The notes beneath the pieces are model-generated. The model searched no databases. It saw only the letters and a list, made by a program, of their open reading frames with translations, and was not told the origin of the DNA. A DNA stretch of 64,000 nucleotides from Rhodocyclales bacterium (GTDB lineage Bacteria; Pseudomonadota; Gammaproteobacteria; Burkholderiales; Rhodocyclaceae): positions 62,001-126,000 of the forward strand of contig PQAF01000018.1 of NCBI GenBank assembly GCA_003105015.1. The letters are read 5' to 3'. A program made the translations under genes and the position numbers. How positions within the stretch are numbered: position 1 is the stretch's first letter; every line of letters begins with the position of its first letter. Of this stretch, positions 31,018 through 40,432 are shown one piece after another.

Positions 31018-31919
31018 CGGCCGAAGTGCAGCGAAGCTTCGTTGCCGATGACGGCGCCGCCATTGCCTATCGGCTCCGGCGGCCGGGCGCACCGCGCCGC
31101 ACCCTGGTCCTCCTGCACGGACTGGCCAGCAACCTGACGCGCTGGTCGGAGTTCGTCGCGACGACCCGCCTCGCCGAAAGCTGGGACATCCTGCGACTCG
31201 ACTTGCGCGGACATGGCGGGTCGCTGTGGCGCGGCCGCATCGGCATCGATGCCTGGTGCGCCGACCTGGCCGGCCTCCTGCAGACGGAGGGCGTGCCGCA
31301 GGCGGTACTCGTCGGCCACTGCCTGGGTGCGAATGCCGCGATGCACTTCGCGCACCGTTCCCCGGGGACGGTTGCCGGACTGGTGCTCATCGAACCGATG
31401 TTTCGCCAGGCCTTGCGCGGCCCGCTGGCGCGTGTTGCAGCGCTGCGTCCGCTGCTGGCGGTGCTTGCGCCGGTGTTGAGAGGAATGGCTGCGCTCGGTT
31501 TGCACCGCCGGCATCTGGAACAACTCGATCTGGCGGCGCTCGATCGCGAAGCGCGCGCAGCCATGCTGCGCGCAGGCGGCACTTTCCCCGAGCAACGTTA
31601 CGCGTCGCCCTGGCAGGACCTGCGCAGCCTGCCCGTCTCGGCCTACTGCCAGGACCTGCTCGCCGTGACTGCCCCGCTTCCCGCCCTGCCGATGCTGCAG
31701 GTGCCGGTCCTGGCGATCCTTTCCACGGGCGCCGCTTTCAGCGATCCGCAACTGACGGCACACCTGCTGTCACCGCTGCCCGATTGCCGCACCGTCCGGT
31801 TCGAGGCGCGGCATTGGATCCCGACCGAACAGCCCGAGGCGATGCGCGATGCCATCGAGGCGTGGTGCGGGGGCCGCTTTGGCCAGCCTGCCTCGCCGAT
31901 GCAGCAGGGCCGGCCGTAA
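31014..31919 (+). CDS. Alpha/beta hydrolase with a Cys at the nucleophile elbow
   Basis: 301 residues. The alpha/beta-hydrolase core has the oxyanion HGLASNLTRWSEF, DLRGHGGS, a nucleophile elbow LVGHCLGANAA with Cys in place of the usual Ser, and a C-terminal His in FEARHWIPTEQ. Substrate unknown. Translational coupling to lutC suggests a role in the same pathway, for example ester or lactone hydrolysis producing the hydroxy acid; that is inference. Convergent with the following kinase gene. Confidence 0.8.
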   Translation: MTAEVQRSFVADDGAAIAYRLRRPGAPRRTLVLLHGLASNLTRWSEFVATTRLAESWDILRLDLRGHGGSLWRGRIGIDAWCADLAGLLQTEGVPQAVLVGHCLGANAAMHFAHRSPGTVAGLVLIEPMFRQALRGPLARVAALRPLLAVLAPVLRGMAALGLHRRHLEQLDLAALDREARAAMLRAGGTFPEQRYASPWQDLRSLPVSAYCQDLLAVTAPLPALPMLQVPVLAILSTGAAFSDPQLTAHLLSPLPDCRTVRFEARHWIPTEQPEAMRDAIEAWCGGRFGQPASPMQQGRP

Positions 31920-31939
31920 CGATCCCGGGCTGCCCCTCG

Positions 31940-33892
31940 TCAGCGGACAGCGAATCGCCGCTCCGGATGGTCCTCGGCGATCCAGTTCTTCTCCCACCAG
32001 GCGCTGATCTGCTGGCGCGTCCATGGCTGGTAGACCAGCACGGCATCGAGTGCGCTGGCAACCTCCGCCATGCTCTGCGGGCGCCGGTCGGGATCCTTTT
32101 CCAGGCAGCGGCCGATCAGCGCATCGAGTTCGACCGGCACGGTGAAGGGCGAGCGTTCCGAGGCGAGCGGCGGCACCGTATGCAGCACCTGGTAGATCAG
32201 GTCGTGTTCGGTCTCGGTCTCGAACAGGCGCTTGCCGGTGAGCAGGTAATAGCCGACGGCGCCCAGCGCGTAAATGTCGGCGCGGGCATCGGCGTCGCCG
32301 GGATGGCGGATGCGCTCGGGCGACATGTAGAGCGGGGTGCCGAGGATGCGCAGCGTGCTGGTGAGATCGCGCGTCTGCTCGCCGGACATCTGCTTGACCA
32401 GTCCGAAGTCGAGCACCTTCACCACGTCGCGCTCGCCGCGGATGTCGCACAGCATGATGTTCTGCGGCTTGATGTCGCGATGCACCAGTCCGCTGGCATG
32501 CGCCTCCCAGAGCGACGCGCAGGCCTGGCGCAGGATCCAGGCAGCTCTGGAGGGCGGCACCGGGCCATATCGTTCGACGAGATCGGAAAGCGAGAGGCCC
32601 TCGAGGTATTCCATGGCATACCAGAACTCGCTGCTGGGTCCGGTGCCGTAATCGTAGATGGTGATGGTGTTGGGGTGGCCGAGCTGGCTGGCCGATTGCA
32701 CTTCGCGCTGGAAACGCGCGGTCCATTCGTCGGAGGTCGTCTGCGGCTTGAGCACCTTTATCGCAGCCGGGCGCTTGAGCATGCGGTGCTGGGCGAGATA
32801 CACGTTGGAGAGCGCCCCCTCGCCGATCTGGCGGATCAGCCGGTAGGGCCCGAGCTGCCTTGCCTGCCCCTCGCGCCGCAGCAATGAAGCCAATGTCTGC
32901 GGCGGCAGGAATCCCGAGAGCCACACGGCGCCCATCAGCAGCAGCACGACGGCAAAGCCGATCTGCAGGTAGGTGAGCGGGGCGTAGGCCTCGCCGGCCT
33001 CCATCTCGATGGCCACGCCGATGTCGTGGTCGGCGAGCCAGCGCCAGGCACCGATGACATCGTTGCCGAGATAGTTCGCATAGGGGGCGAGAAGCAGCCC
33101 CTGACGTTCTCCTGCGCTGCGCATGCGTGCGGTGCTGGCTGCCGCCGCAAGCCGGGTCAGCGTTTCCGTCTCCGGCATGACCAGCCGGTGTGCCAGTCCG
33201 CGCTGCCTGAGATCGTCTGCATGGCGGCTCTCCGACAACAGCCAGCCCTCGGCATCGAAGACCAGCGCTTCTCCCGTGCGGCCGGGGCGGGCGGTCCGGA
33301 AGAGCGCCGCGAAGCGCTCCCCGGCTGGGGAACCCAGCGCGATGATGGCGATGACCCTGCCGCCATCGGCCCGCACGGGGGCTGCCACCCAGACGCGCCC
33401 AAGCAGGCCCGGGCCGGCGCCGCTGCCGCTTCGATACGGCCGGATGAATACCGACCGGCCGCCCAGGGCCGGAGAAAGGTGGGCGAAAAAATCGGGCGTC
33501 ACGCCCTGGCTGATGCGCGTCGTATCGCTCGAGGCCAGAATGCCGCCTTGAGGGTCGATGATGTGGGCTGCCGTGATGCCGATCCCGCCCGCCTTCTGCA
33601 GGATGTGTCCGATGACATGGTTGCCGTCGCCTTTTTGCGGGCCGCGGCGGGAAAGCCCGGCGATCGATGCGCGCAATTCGTCATCGGCGGATAACTGCTC
33701 CGCTTCGTTCCGCCCTTGTGCGATCCATTGCTCAAGCGCCTCGACCTGGGTGTCGAGCAGTGTCTGCAGGCCGGTGGCGCGGATATCGCGCAGCGACGCA
33801 CCGACGCCGCGATAGGCCCATAGGCCGACGGCCAGCATGGCGGCGAGCAGCAGGAGCAGGACGAGGCGCGCGCGGTCGAGGGACGGGTTCAC
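31940..33892 (-). CDS. Receptor-type Ser/Thr protein kinase with extracytoplasmic sensor
   Basis: 650 residues. TM helix at 9-27, then a ~280-residue periplasmic sensor (Cache-like, with RTGEALVFDAEG and NYLGNDVIGAWRWLADHDIGVAIE), TM helix at about 310-330, then a cytoplasmic Hanks kinase: P-loop GEGALSNVY, Lys 379 in AAIKVLK, HRDIKPQN at 471-478, DFG at 495-497 and PERI. All catalytic residues are intact. It is paralogous in architecture and sensor signature to the kinase at 43551-45512. It probably senses an envelope or osmotic cue; targets unknown. Confidence 0.9.
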   Translation of the reverse strand: MNPSLDRARLVLLLLLAAMLAVGLWAYRGVGASLRDIRATGLQTLLDTQVEALEQWIAQGRNEAEQLSADDELRASIAGLSRRGPQKGDGNHVIGHILQKAGGIGITAAHIIDPQGGILASSDTTRISQGVTPDFFAHLSPALGGRSVFIRPYRSGSGAGPGLLGRVWVAAPVRADGGRVIAIIALGSPAGERFAALFRTARPGRTGEALVFDAEGWLLSESRHADDLRQRGLAHRLVMPETETLTRLAAAASTARMRSAGERQGLLLAPYANYLGNDVIGAWRWLADHDIGVAIEMEAGEAYAPLTYLQIGFAVVLLLMGAVWLSGFLPPQTLASLLRREGQARQLGPYRLIRQIGEGALSNVYLAQHRMLKRPAAIKVLKPQTTSDEWTARFQREVQSASQLGHPNTITIYDYGTGPSSEFWYAMEYLEGLSLSDLVERYGPVPPSRAAWILRQACASLWEAHASGLVHRDIKPQNIMLCDIRGERDVVKVLDFGLVKQMSGEQTRDLTSTLRILGTPLYMSPERIRHPGDADARADIYALGAVGYYLLTGKRLFETETEHDLIYQVLHTVPPLASERSPFTVPVELDALIGRCLEKDPDRRPQSMAEVASALDAVLVYQPWTRQQISAWWEKNWIAEDHPERRFAVR

Positions 33893-33972
33893 GGCACGCA
33901 GCGTAAAGCATGCTGCGCCGCGCCGGCAACCTTCCCGTCACGCGGCAGCGGCCGGGCGGGCCGAGAAAAGTA

Positions 33973-34002
33973 TTGCAGCAAATGCATTTGTGAAAATATA
34001 AT
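33973..34002 (+). promoter_or_regulatory. Orphan sigma-70 promoter with palindrome in its spacer
   Basis: TTGCAG, 18 bases, TATAAT. The spacer contains the perfect 12-bp palindrome CAAATGCATTTG (33979-33990), an operator-like site. No protein gene follows on this strand before a terminator. Confidence 0.6.
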
Positions 34003-34008
34003 GTCGCA

Positions 34009-34113
34009 ACGACAGCCAAAACAGCCTCCTGTCGTTTGCCCTGACTGCCGCCATGAGGAGGGTGGAGGTGAGGGTGGCAAGTATTCAGGCCTCGCTCCGC
34101 GGGGCCTTTTTTT
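34009..34113 (+). ncRNA. Candidate small RNA
   Basis: About 105 nt from a predicted start near 34009 to a T7 terminator. A 5' hairpin pairs 34008-34015 with 34029-34036 (extendable by two pairs across a bulge). The middle is purine-rich, with repeated GGAGG/GGTGG. The 3' stem-loop (34087-34106) ends in T7. No convincing open frame: an ATG at 34053 runs through the terminator into antisense marR. Regulation by a palindrome-binding repressor is suggested. No known RNA family was recognised. Confidence 0.5.
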
Positions 34114-34655
34114 CAGATGTCGGCGAGCGGCGTGTGTCGGCCGCTGGCATCGCGCACGCGCATGAGTTGCGTGAGCCCCTTCAGCAGGGCGTCGAGCTTG
34201 TGCAAGTCGGCCTTGGGCAGGCGCATCAGCGCATCCGGCAGTACGCCTTCGACGGGTTGCGGCGCCTTGGCCACGATGGTTTGGCCCTGCCTGGTCAGAT
34301 AGAGCCGCACGATGCGCTGGTCGTCGCTTTTCCGTTCGCGCCGCGCCAGGTCGCGTTGCACAAGCTTGTCGATCAGGTTGCTGGCGGTCGACTGGTGGAT
34401 GGCGAGCGCGCGGGCCAGTTCCGTGACGCTCATGCCGGGGGTGTCGGCGATCTGCGCCATCGCCCAGAGCTGCGAGCCGCTGACGCCCGTTTCCCGCTCC
34501 ACCCACTGGAAATGCTTCTTGGCCGACTTGAAGACGAAACGGAACTGCTGCAATACCGCCATTGCCTGCTCGCGCTGAGGGTCGCTGGCGGAGGCTTTGC
34601 CGCGCTTGATGCCGGCAATATTCTTGCCGTGCGGTTTTCTCGCTTGAGCGGTCAT
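34113..34655 (-). CDS. MarR-family transcriptional regulator
   Basis: 180 residues from ATG 34655. Winged helix-turn-helix: GSQLWAMAQIADTPGMSVTELARALAIHQSTASNLIDKLVQRDLARRERKSDDQRIVRLYLT, shown here as residues about 60-120, with the DQR wing motif of MarR proteins. Basic N-terminal tail of about 25 residues. It is divergent from otsA and convergent with the candidate small RNA. MarR proteins bind short palindromes, and one is present in the small-RNA promoter; a link is inference. Confidence 0.88.
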   Translation of the reverse strand: MTAQARKPHGKNIAGIKRGKASASDPQREQAMAVLQQFRFVFKSAKKHFQWVERETGVSGSQLWAMAQIADTPGMSVTELARALAIHQSTASNLIDKLVQRDLARRERKSDDQRIVRLYLTRQGQTIVAKAPQPVEGVLPDALMRLPKADLHKLDALLKGLTQLMRVRDASGRHTPLADI

Positions 34656-34762
34656 TGCAGGAACCCGGGTCCGAAAAAACGGACTATGCCAGAAATGCCG
34701 CTTGATGCAATGCGGCGCTGAAACATGATATTTTGAACCGAGCGCGCCATGAGGAGGTTTCG

Positions 34763-36997
34763 ATGTCCCTTTCACTGCGCTTCATCCTTCCCCTGGTGCT
34801 GGCCCTGGCGGCGATTGCCTACAGCGTCGTGCCCCTGGTGGATCAGCTGACGCTGCGCTGGTTCGTGCGTGACCTCGACATCCGCGCCGAACTGGTCGCC
34901 AATTCCATGCAGGAGCCGCTGCAGGAGCATCTTCGGGTCGGGCAGAAGGCCAAGACCCAGCTCTATTTCACCCGCCTAACCCAGGACGAGCGCCTGTTCG
35001 GCGTCGGCTTCTGCCCTGAAGGCGGCGCCTTGATCGCCACTCGGGGGTTTCCGGAGGCGATTCGCTGCGAGGGGCTCGCCCGCTTCAGCGACCCCGCTGC
35101 GCGCCTGCTGGAAAGCGGCCAGGGGCCGCTGCATGTGGCCGTGCGCCCGATCACGGCGGAGGGAGAGGTGCTCGGCAAGCTCGTGCTGGTGCACGACATG
35201 AGCTTCATCCAGCGCCGCAGCGAGGAGACCAAGCAATACGTCTTCTATTTCTTCATCGGCCTCGGCCTGGTCGTCTCTCTCATCACGGTGGTGATTGCCC
35301 AGCTGTCCTGGCGCGGCTGGATCCAGGGCATGCGCGCGCTGCTGCGCGGCGAGGGCCTGCTGCGCGAGCCCGGCAAAATGGAACTGGCGGCGCCCGAGTT
35401 CCTGCCGATCGCCCGCGACCTGCGCGTCCTCATCCGCGAAATGGAGGCCGAGTTCCGTCCGCGCGACGATGCGCAGATGACCTGGACGCCGGAAACGCTG
35501 CGCGCCATCCTGCTCGGCGAACTGAGCGGCGAGGATGTGCTGGTCGTCTCCAACCGAGAGCCCTACATTCACGTGCGCCATGGCGAAAAGATCGACGTGC
35601 AGCGGCCGGCGAGCGGGCTCGTCACCGCGCTGGAGCCGATCATGCGCGCCTGCTCGGGCACCTGGATTGCCCACGGCAGCGGCAACGCGGACCGTGAAGT
35701 GGTGGACGCAAGCGACCGGGTGGCCGTGCCGCCCGAGCGGCCTGCCTACCACATCCGCCGCGTCTGGCTTTCGCCCGAGGAAGAGGCCGGCTACTACTAC
35801 GGCTTCTCCAACGAAGGCCTGTGGCCGCTTTGCCATATTGCCCATGTGCGGCCGACCTTCCGCACCAGCGACTGGCGGCAGTACGTCGAGGTCAACAGCA
35901 AATTTGCCGAGGCGGTCGTTGCCGAGGCGAAGAAGCCCAATCCGATCGTGCTGGTGCAGGACTACCATCTGGCCCTGTTGCCGCGGATGATCCGCGAGCG
36001 GCTGCCCGAGGCCATCGTCATCACCTTCTGGCACATACCCTGGCCAAATCCGGAGGCGTTTTCCATTTGTCCCTGGCGCAAGGAAATCCTCGAGGGGCTG
36101 CTCGGCAGCAGCATCCTCGGCTTCCACACGCAGTTTCATTGCAACAATTTCGTCGACACCGTGGATCGCATGCTCGAGGCGCGCGTCAACCGGGAGAACT
36201 TCAGCGTCAGCTACGGCGGGAAGTCGACGATGGTCAAGCGCTATCCGATTTCCATCGAATGGCCGCCGCCGGCCGAGCTGACCGAGAAACCGGTCGACCG
36301 ATGCCGCAGCGAAGTGCGACGCCGGCATGGGCTTGGGCAGGATCACCTGCTGGGCGTCGGTGTCGATCGCCTGGACTACACCAAGGGCGTCATCGAGCGC
36401 TTCCGCGCCATCGAGCGGCTGCTCGAGCTGGAGCCCGTCTGGATCGGCCGCTTCAGCTTCGTGCAGATCGCCGCGCCGACGCGCACCAGCATCGGCGAGT
36501 ACCAGCAGTACGAGGCGCATGTGCGCGCCCTGGCGAAGGAGATCAACGATCGCTACGGCCGCGGCGGCTACAGCCCCATCATCCTGAAGATCGAGCACCA
36601 TGAGCCCCAGGACGTATATGAGTACTACCGGGCAGCCGACCTGTGCTTCGTCAGCAGCCTGCACGACGGCATGAACCTGGTGGCGAAGGAATTCGTTGCC
36701 GCGCGCGACGACGATCGCGGCGTGCTGATCCTCAGCCGTTTCACCGGGGCCGCACGCGAACTGCCCGAGGCGCTGCTCGTCAATCCCTACGACGCCGACC
36801 AATGCGCTGCGGCGCTGCATGTGGCGCTCTCGATGCCGGCGGTGGAACAGCGCGACCGCATGCGCCTGATGCGCGGGCTGGTGGCCGAATTCAACGTGTA
36901 CCGCTGGGCCGGGCGCATGCTGCTCGACGCGGCCGGCATGCGGCGCAGGGGAAAAGTACTGGAGAAAAAAGAAGAATGGCCGAAGCCAAAAGCCTGA
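34763..36997 (+). CDS. otsA: Trehalose-6-phosphate synthase with N-terminal membrane sensor region
   Basis: 744 residues, about 280 more than E. coli OtsA. Residues 6-26 and 159-179 are transmembrane helices flanking a ~130-residue probably periplasmic region, followed by a linker of about 75 residues. The GT20 catalytic domain starts at about 259 ([12 protein letters not shown]) and contains [24 protein letters not shown] and [10 protein letters not shown]. It makes trehalose-6-phosphate from UDP-glucose and glucose-6-phosphate. GAGGAGG precedes ATG 34763. It overlaps otsB by 22 bases. Confidence 0.92.
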   Translation: MSLSLRFILPLVLALAAIAYSVVPLVDQLTLRWFVRDLDIRAELVANSMQEPLQEHLRVGQKAKTQLYFTRLTQDERLFGVGFCPEGGALIATRGFPEAIRCEGLARFSDPAARLLESGQGPLHVAVRPITAEGEVLGKLVLVHDMSFIQRRSEETKQYVFYFFIGLGLVVSLITVVIAQLSWRGWIQGMRALLRGEGLLREPGKMELAAPEFLPIARDLRVLIREMEAEFRPRDDAQMTWTPETLRAILLGELSGEDVLVVSNREPYIHVRHGEKIDVQRPASGLVTALEPIMRACSGTWIAHGSGNADREVVDASDRVAVPPERPAYHIRRVWLSPEEEAGYYYGFSNEGLWPLCHIAHVRPTFRTSDWRQYVEVNSKFAEAVVAEAKKPNPIVLVQDYHLALLPRMIRERLPEAIVITFWHIPWPNPEAFSICPWRKEILEGLLGSSILGFHTQFHCNNFVDTVDRMLEARVNRENFSVSYGGKSTMVKRYPISIEWPPPAELTEKPVDRCRSEVRRRHGLGQDHLLGVGVDRLDYTKGVIERFRAIERLLELEPVWIGRFSFVQIAAPTRTSIGEYQQYEAHVRALAKEINDRYGRGGYSPIILKIEHHEPQDVYEYYRAADLCFVSSLHDGMNLVAKEFVAARDDDRGVLILSRFTGAARELPEALLVNPYDADQCAAALHVALSMPAVEQRDRMRLMRGLVAEFNVYRWAGRMLLDAAGMRRRGKVLEKKEEWPKPKA

Positions 36998-37776
36998 GCG
37001 GCACGTCCGTGGCCCTGCCGGCGGCGGATGCGGATCGGGCCTATTTCCTCGACATCGACGGCACCCTGCTGGAAATCGCGGAAACGCCTTCCGGCGTGCG
37101 GGTCGACGGCACGCTCGTCGACATGATCCGCCGCCTCCATGAGTGCACCGGCGGCGCGGTGGCCCTCATCAGCGGACGGTGCGTTGCCGATATCGACGCC
37201 CTGTTCCCCGGCCTGCGCCTGCCCATCGCAGGCCAGCACGGCCTCGAACGCCGCGACGCCGCCGGCGGCATCCACAGCCATGCCCCCGAGGGCGTGGACT
37301 GGCCTTGGCTGAAGGCGCTCGTGAAGGGAACCTTCGAGGACGGCCAGGGCCTGATCATCGAGGACAAGGGGTTGACGCTGGCGGTGCACTTCAGGCTGAA
37401 TCCCGGACAGGAAGACAGGGTCCGGGAATCGCTTCGGCGCATCGTTGCGGATGCCGGCGCCGCGGTGAGCCTGCAGCCCGGCAAATGCGTGATGGAAGTG
37501 AAGCCGGCCGGCCGCGACAAGGGCACGGCCCTCGCCGAATTCATGTCGGAGCCGCCGTTCCGCGGGCGGCGGCCGGTTTTCGTAGGAGACGACGTGACGG
37601 ACGAGTACGGCTTTCGCGTGGTGAACGATCTGGGCGGCGATTCGGTCAAGGTCGGCGAGGGCGAAACCATTGCGCGCTGGCGCATCGATGACGTGCGGGC
37701 GGTGCGTGCGTGGTTGACGCAGATCCTGGAAGGCGACCCGGATTGCCGGGGCGGCCGGCGGGGGAGCATGACATGA
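36976..37776 (+). CDS. otsB: Trehalose-6-phosphate phosphatase
   Basis: 266 residues. HAD phosphatase with motif I YFLDIDGTLLEIAETP, ALISGR (motif II), and motif III/IV Lys and VGDDVTDEYGFRVVN, as expected for OtsB. It removes the phosphate to yield free trehalose, an osmoprotectant. Start ATG 36976 lies inside the end of otsA. The stop overlaps the next ATG (ATGA), so otsA-otsB-GH15-mscS form one coupled operon. Confidence 0.94.
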   Translation: MAEAKSLSGTSVALPAADADRAYFLDIDGTLLEIAETPSGVRVDGTLVDMIRRLHECTGGAVALISGRCVADIDALFPGLRLPIAGQHGLERRDAAGGIHSHAPEGVDWPWLKALVKGTFEDGQGLIIEDKGLTLAVHFRLNPGQEDRVRESLRRIVADAGAAVSLQPGKCVMEVKPAGRDKGTALAEFMSEPPFRGRRPVFVGDDVTDEYGFRVVNDLGGDSVKVGEGETIARWRIDDVRAVRAWLTQILEGDPDCRGGRRGSMT

Positions 37777-39560
37777 AGACACTGGATCTGGCGTTGATCG
37801 GCAACAGCAGCATCGGTGCGCTGCTCGACGAAAAGGCCGAGGTCGTCTGGGCCTGCTTCCCGCGATTCGACGGCGATGCCCTGTTCTGCTCGCTGCTGCG
37901 GGAACGCACCGACGAGTCGGGTTTCGGCTTCATGGCGGTCGACCTGCTGGACTTCACCCATGCCGAACAGGAGTACCTGACCAATACGGCGATCCTCGTC
38001 ACCCGCCTGCATGACCGCCACGGCGGCGTGGTGGAAGTGACCGATTTCTCGCCGCGCTTCCGCCAGCATGGACGCATGTTCGCCCCCATGACCCTGGTGC
38101 GCCAGGTGCGGCGGCTCTCCGGCAGCCCGCGCATCGTGCTGCGCGTGCGCCCTGCCCACGACTATGGCCGCGAGCGTCCGGCCGTGACCTGGGGCAGCAA
38201 CCATATCCGCTTCGTCACCCCCGACCTGGTGCTGCGCCTGACCACCGACGCCTCGGTGACTGCCGTCATCGAGGAGACGCCGTTCTTCCTGGACGACATG
38301 GTGACGCTGATCCTCGGTCCGGACGAGACCCTGCAGGGCGCGGTCGGCGAGACCGGCCGGCGCTTCGCCGAGGAGACGGCCGCCTACTGGCGCGAGTGGG
38401 TGCGCTATCTCGGCATCCCCTACGAATGGCAGGAGGCGGTGATCCGCGCCGCCATCACCCTCAAGCTCAACGCCTACGACGACTCCGGCGCCATCGTGGC
38501 CGCCATGACGACCTCGATTCCCGAGGCGGCAGACAGCGGGCGCAACTGGGATTACCGCTACTGCTGGCTGCGCGACGGCTATTTCGTGGTAAACGCCCTC
38601 AACCGCCTCGGTACGACGCAGACCATGGAGCGCTACCTCGGCTACGTCGTGAACATCGCCGCCGGCGCCAAGGACGGCGTGCTGCAGCCGGTTTATCGCA
38701 TCAACGGCCGCTCGCTCATCGAGGAGCGCGAGATCGACACCCTGCCCGGCTACCGCGGCATGGGGCCGGTGCGCGTCGGCAACCAGGCCTACCGCCAGGT
38801 GCAGCACGACGTCTACGGCTCGGCCATCCTCACGGCAACCCACGTCTTCTTCGACAAGCGGCTCGTGCGCTGCGGCGACGAGGCGCTGTTCCATCGGCTC
38901 GAAGCCCTTGGCGAGCGCGCCGTGCAGGTGCACGACCAGCCGGACGCCGGCCTGTGGGAACTGCGCGGCACGGCCCGCGTGCACACCTTTTCCAGCGTGA
39001 TGTGCTGGGCTGCCTGCGACCGGCTGGCGAAGATTGCCACCCGGCTCGGGCTGGCGCAGCGTGCGGACTACTGGCATAGCCAGGCCGAGCGCATCCACCG
39101 GGTCGTCAGCCAGCGCGCCTGGAACGAGAAGCTCAACAGCTTCGTCGCCACGCTCGACGGGAACTCGATGGACGCCAGCCTGCTGCTGCTCAACGAGGTG
39201 GGTTTCCTGGATGCCGAGGACCCGCGCTTCGCCGGCACGGTCGCAGCCGTCGAACGCGAGCTGCGGCGCGGCGATTTCATCTTCCGCTACGTCGAGAAGG
39301 ACGATTTCGGCGAGCCCTCCAACGCCTTCCTGATCTGCACGTTCTGGTACATCAATGCCTTGTCGGCCCTGGGGCGGCGCGACGAGGCGCGCGCCCTCTT
39401 CGAGCGCCTGCTCGCCTGCCGCAACCGCCACGGCCTGCTTGCCGAGCACGTCGATCCGAAGAGCGGCGAACAGTGGGGCAATTTCGTGCAGACCTACAGC
39501 ATGGTCGGGCTGATCAATTCGGCGATCCGCCTGAGCGTGCGCTGGGACCAGGCCTTCTGA
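37773..39560 (+). CDS. Glycoside hydrolase family 15 (glucoamylase/trehalase-like)
   Basis: 595 residues, cytosolic (no signal peptide). GH15 signatures: NWDYRYCWLRDGYF, PVRVGNQAYRQVQHDVYG, a candidate general acid in DAGLWELRG and the candidate base in GLLAEHVDPKSGEQWGNF. GH15 covers glucoamylases, glucodextranases and trehalases. The coupling to otsAB suggests a role in trehalose or maltooligosaccharide turnover, but specificity is not readable. It starts on the last bases of otsB and ends on the first base of the mscS-like gene. Confidence 0.9.
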   Translation: MKTLDLALIGNSSIGALLDEKAEVVWACFPRFDGDALFCSLLRERTDESGFGFMAVDLLDFTHAEQEYLTNTAILVTRLHDRHGGVVEVTDFSPRFRQHGRMFAPMTLVRQVRRLSGSPRIVLRVRPAHDYGRERPAVTWGSNHIRFVTPDLVLRLTTDASVTAVIEETPFFLDDMVTLILGPDETLQGAVGETGRRFAEETAAYWREWVRYLGIPYEWQEAVIRAAITLKLNAYDDSGAIVAAMTTSIPEAADSGRNWDYRYCWLRDGYFVVNALNRLGTTQTMERYLGYVVNIAAGAKDGVLQPVYRINGRSLIEEREIDTLPGYRGMGPVRVGNQAYRQVQHDVYGSAILTATHVFFDKRLVRCGDEALFHRLEALGERAVQVHDQPDAGLWELRGTARVHTFSSVMCWAACDRLAKIATRLGLAQRADYWHSQAERIHRVVSQRAWNEKLNSFVATLDGNSMDASLLLLNEVGFLDAEDPRFAGTVAAVERELRRGDFIFRYVEKDDFGEPSNAFLICTFWYINALSALGRRDEARALFERLLACRNRHGLLAEHVDPKSGEQWGNFVQTYSMVGLINSAIRLSVRWDQAF

Positions 39561-40411
39561 TGAGACAGACACTCGACGCTTTCGTCGCCGGCCTGCCGGC
39601 ATATCTGGCCACGCCCGCCCGCGTGCTCCTGATCCTCCTGATGGCGGGCATCGCGCTGCGCCTGGTCCCGCGCGCCATTTCGCGCGTGCGCAGGGCGGTG
39701 GAGGCGCGCCAGGAGAGCGCCGAGGACGGCCGCCGCGTGCAGACCCTGTCGCGGGTGATCCGCTACGTCGTGACGGTGGCAGTGACGGTGGTCGCCGGCA
39801 TCCTCATCCTCGGCGAGTTCGGCGTCTCGGTGGCGCCGATCCTCGGCGCCGCCGGCGTCGTCGGCATCGCCCTCGGCTTCGGCGCGCAGAGCCTGGTGAA
39901 GGACTACTTCACCGGCTTCTTCCTGCTGCTGGAGAACCAGATCCGCGTCGGCGACGTCGTCGAGGCCGGCGGCAAGTCCGGCGTGGTGGAGGAACTGACT
40001 TTGCGCTACCTGCGCCTGCGCGACTACTCGGGCAACGTGCATTATGTGCCGAACGGCAACATTTCGGTGGTGACCAACATGAGCCTCGGCTTCGCCCAGG
40101 CCGTCATCGACGCCGGTGTCGCCTACGGCGAGGACATCGACCGCGTCGTCGCGGTGATGCGCCAGGTCGGCGAGGAGCTGCGGCGGGATGACGCCTTCTC
40201 GGCGAAGATCCTCGACGCGCTGGAGGTGGCCGGCGTCGACCGCTGGGCGGACTCCGCCGTGGTGATCCGCTGCCGCTTCAAGGTGATGCCGCTCGAGCAG
40301 TGGAACGTCCGCCGGGAGTACCTGCGCCGGCTCAAGATGGCCTTCGACCGGGAAGGGATCGAAATTCCCTTTCCGCACGTCAAGCTGGTCATGCCGTCAA
40401 AGGACGCGTGA
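39560..40411 (+). CDS. MscS-family mechanosensitive ion channel
   Basis: 283 residues with about three transmembrane helices (17-37, 66-86, 90-110). The pore helix GAAGVVGIALGFGAQSLVKDYFTGFFLLLE with its Gly/Ala packing and the beta-domain LRLRDYSGNVHYVPNG match MscS. It opens under high membrane tension to release solutes during hypo-osmotic shock, the counterpart of trehalose accumulation by otsAB. ATG overlaps the GH15 stop. Confidence 0.93.
   Translation: MRQTLDAFVAGLPAYLATPARVLLILLMAGIALRLVPRAISRVRRAVEARQESAEDGRRVQTLSRVIRYVVTVAVTVVAGILILGEFGVSVAPILGAAGVVGIALGFGAQSLVKDYFTGFFLLLENQIRVGDVVEAGGKSGVVEELTLRYLRLRDYSGNVHYVPNGNISVVTNMSLGFAQAVIDAGVAYGEDIDRVVAVMRQVGEELRRDDAFSAKILDALEVAGVDRWADSAVVIRCRFKVMPLEQWNVRREYLRRLKMAFDREGIEIPFPHVKLVMPSKDA
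39979..40002 (-). repeat. Bipartite 24-bp motif, copy 6, degenerate (inside mscS)
   Basis: Minus-strand AAAGTCAGTT, nine bases, CGCCG: one mismatch in the distal half. Correct spacing. Confidence 0.5.
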
Positions 40412-40432
40412 CCAGCGCACGAAGGAGGTGCC

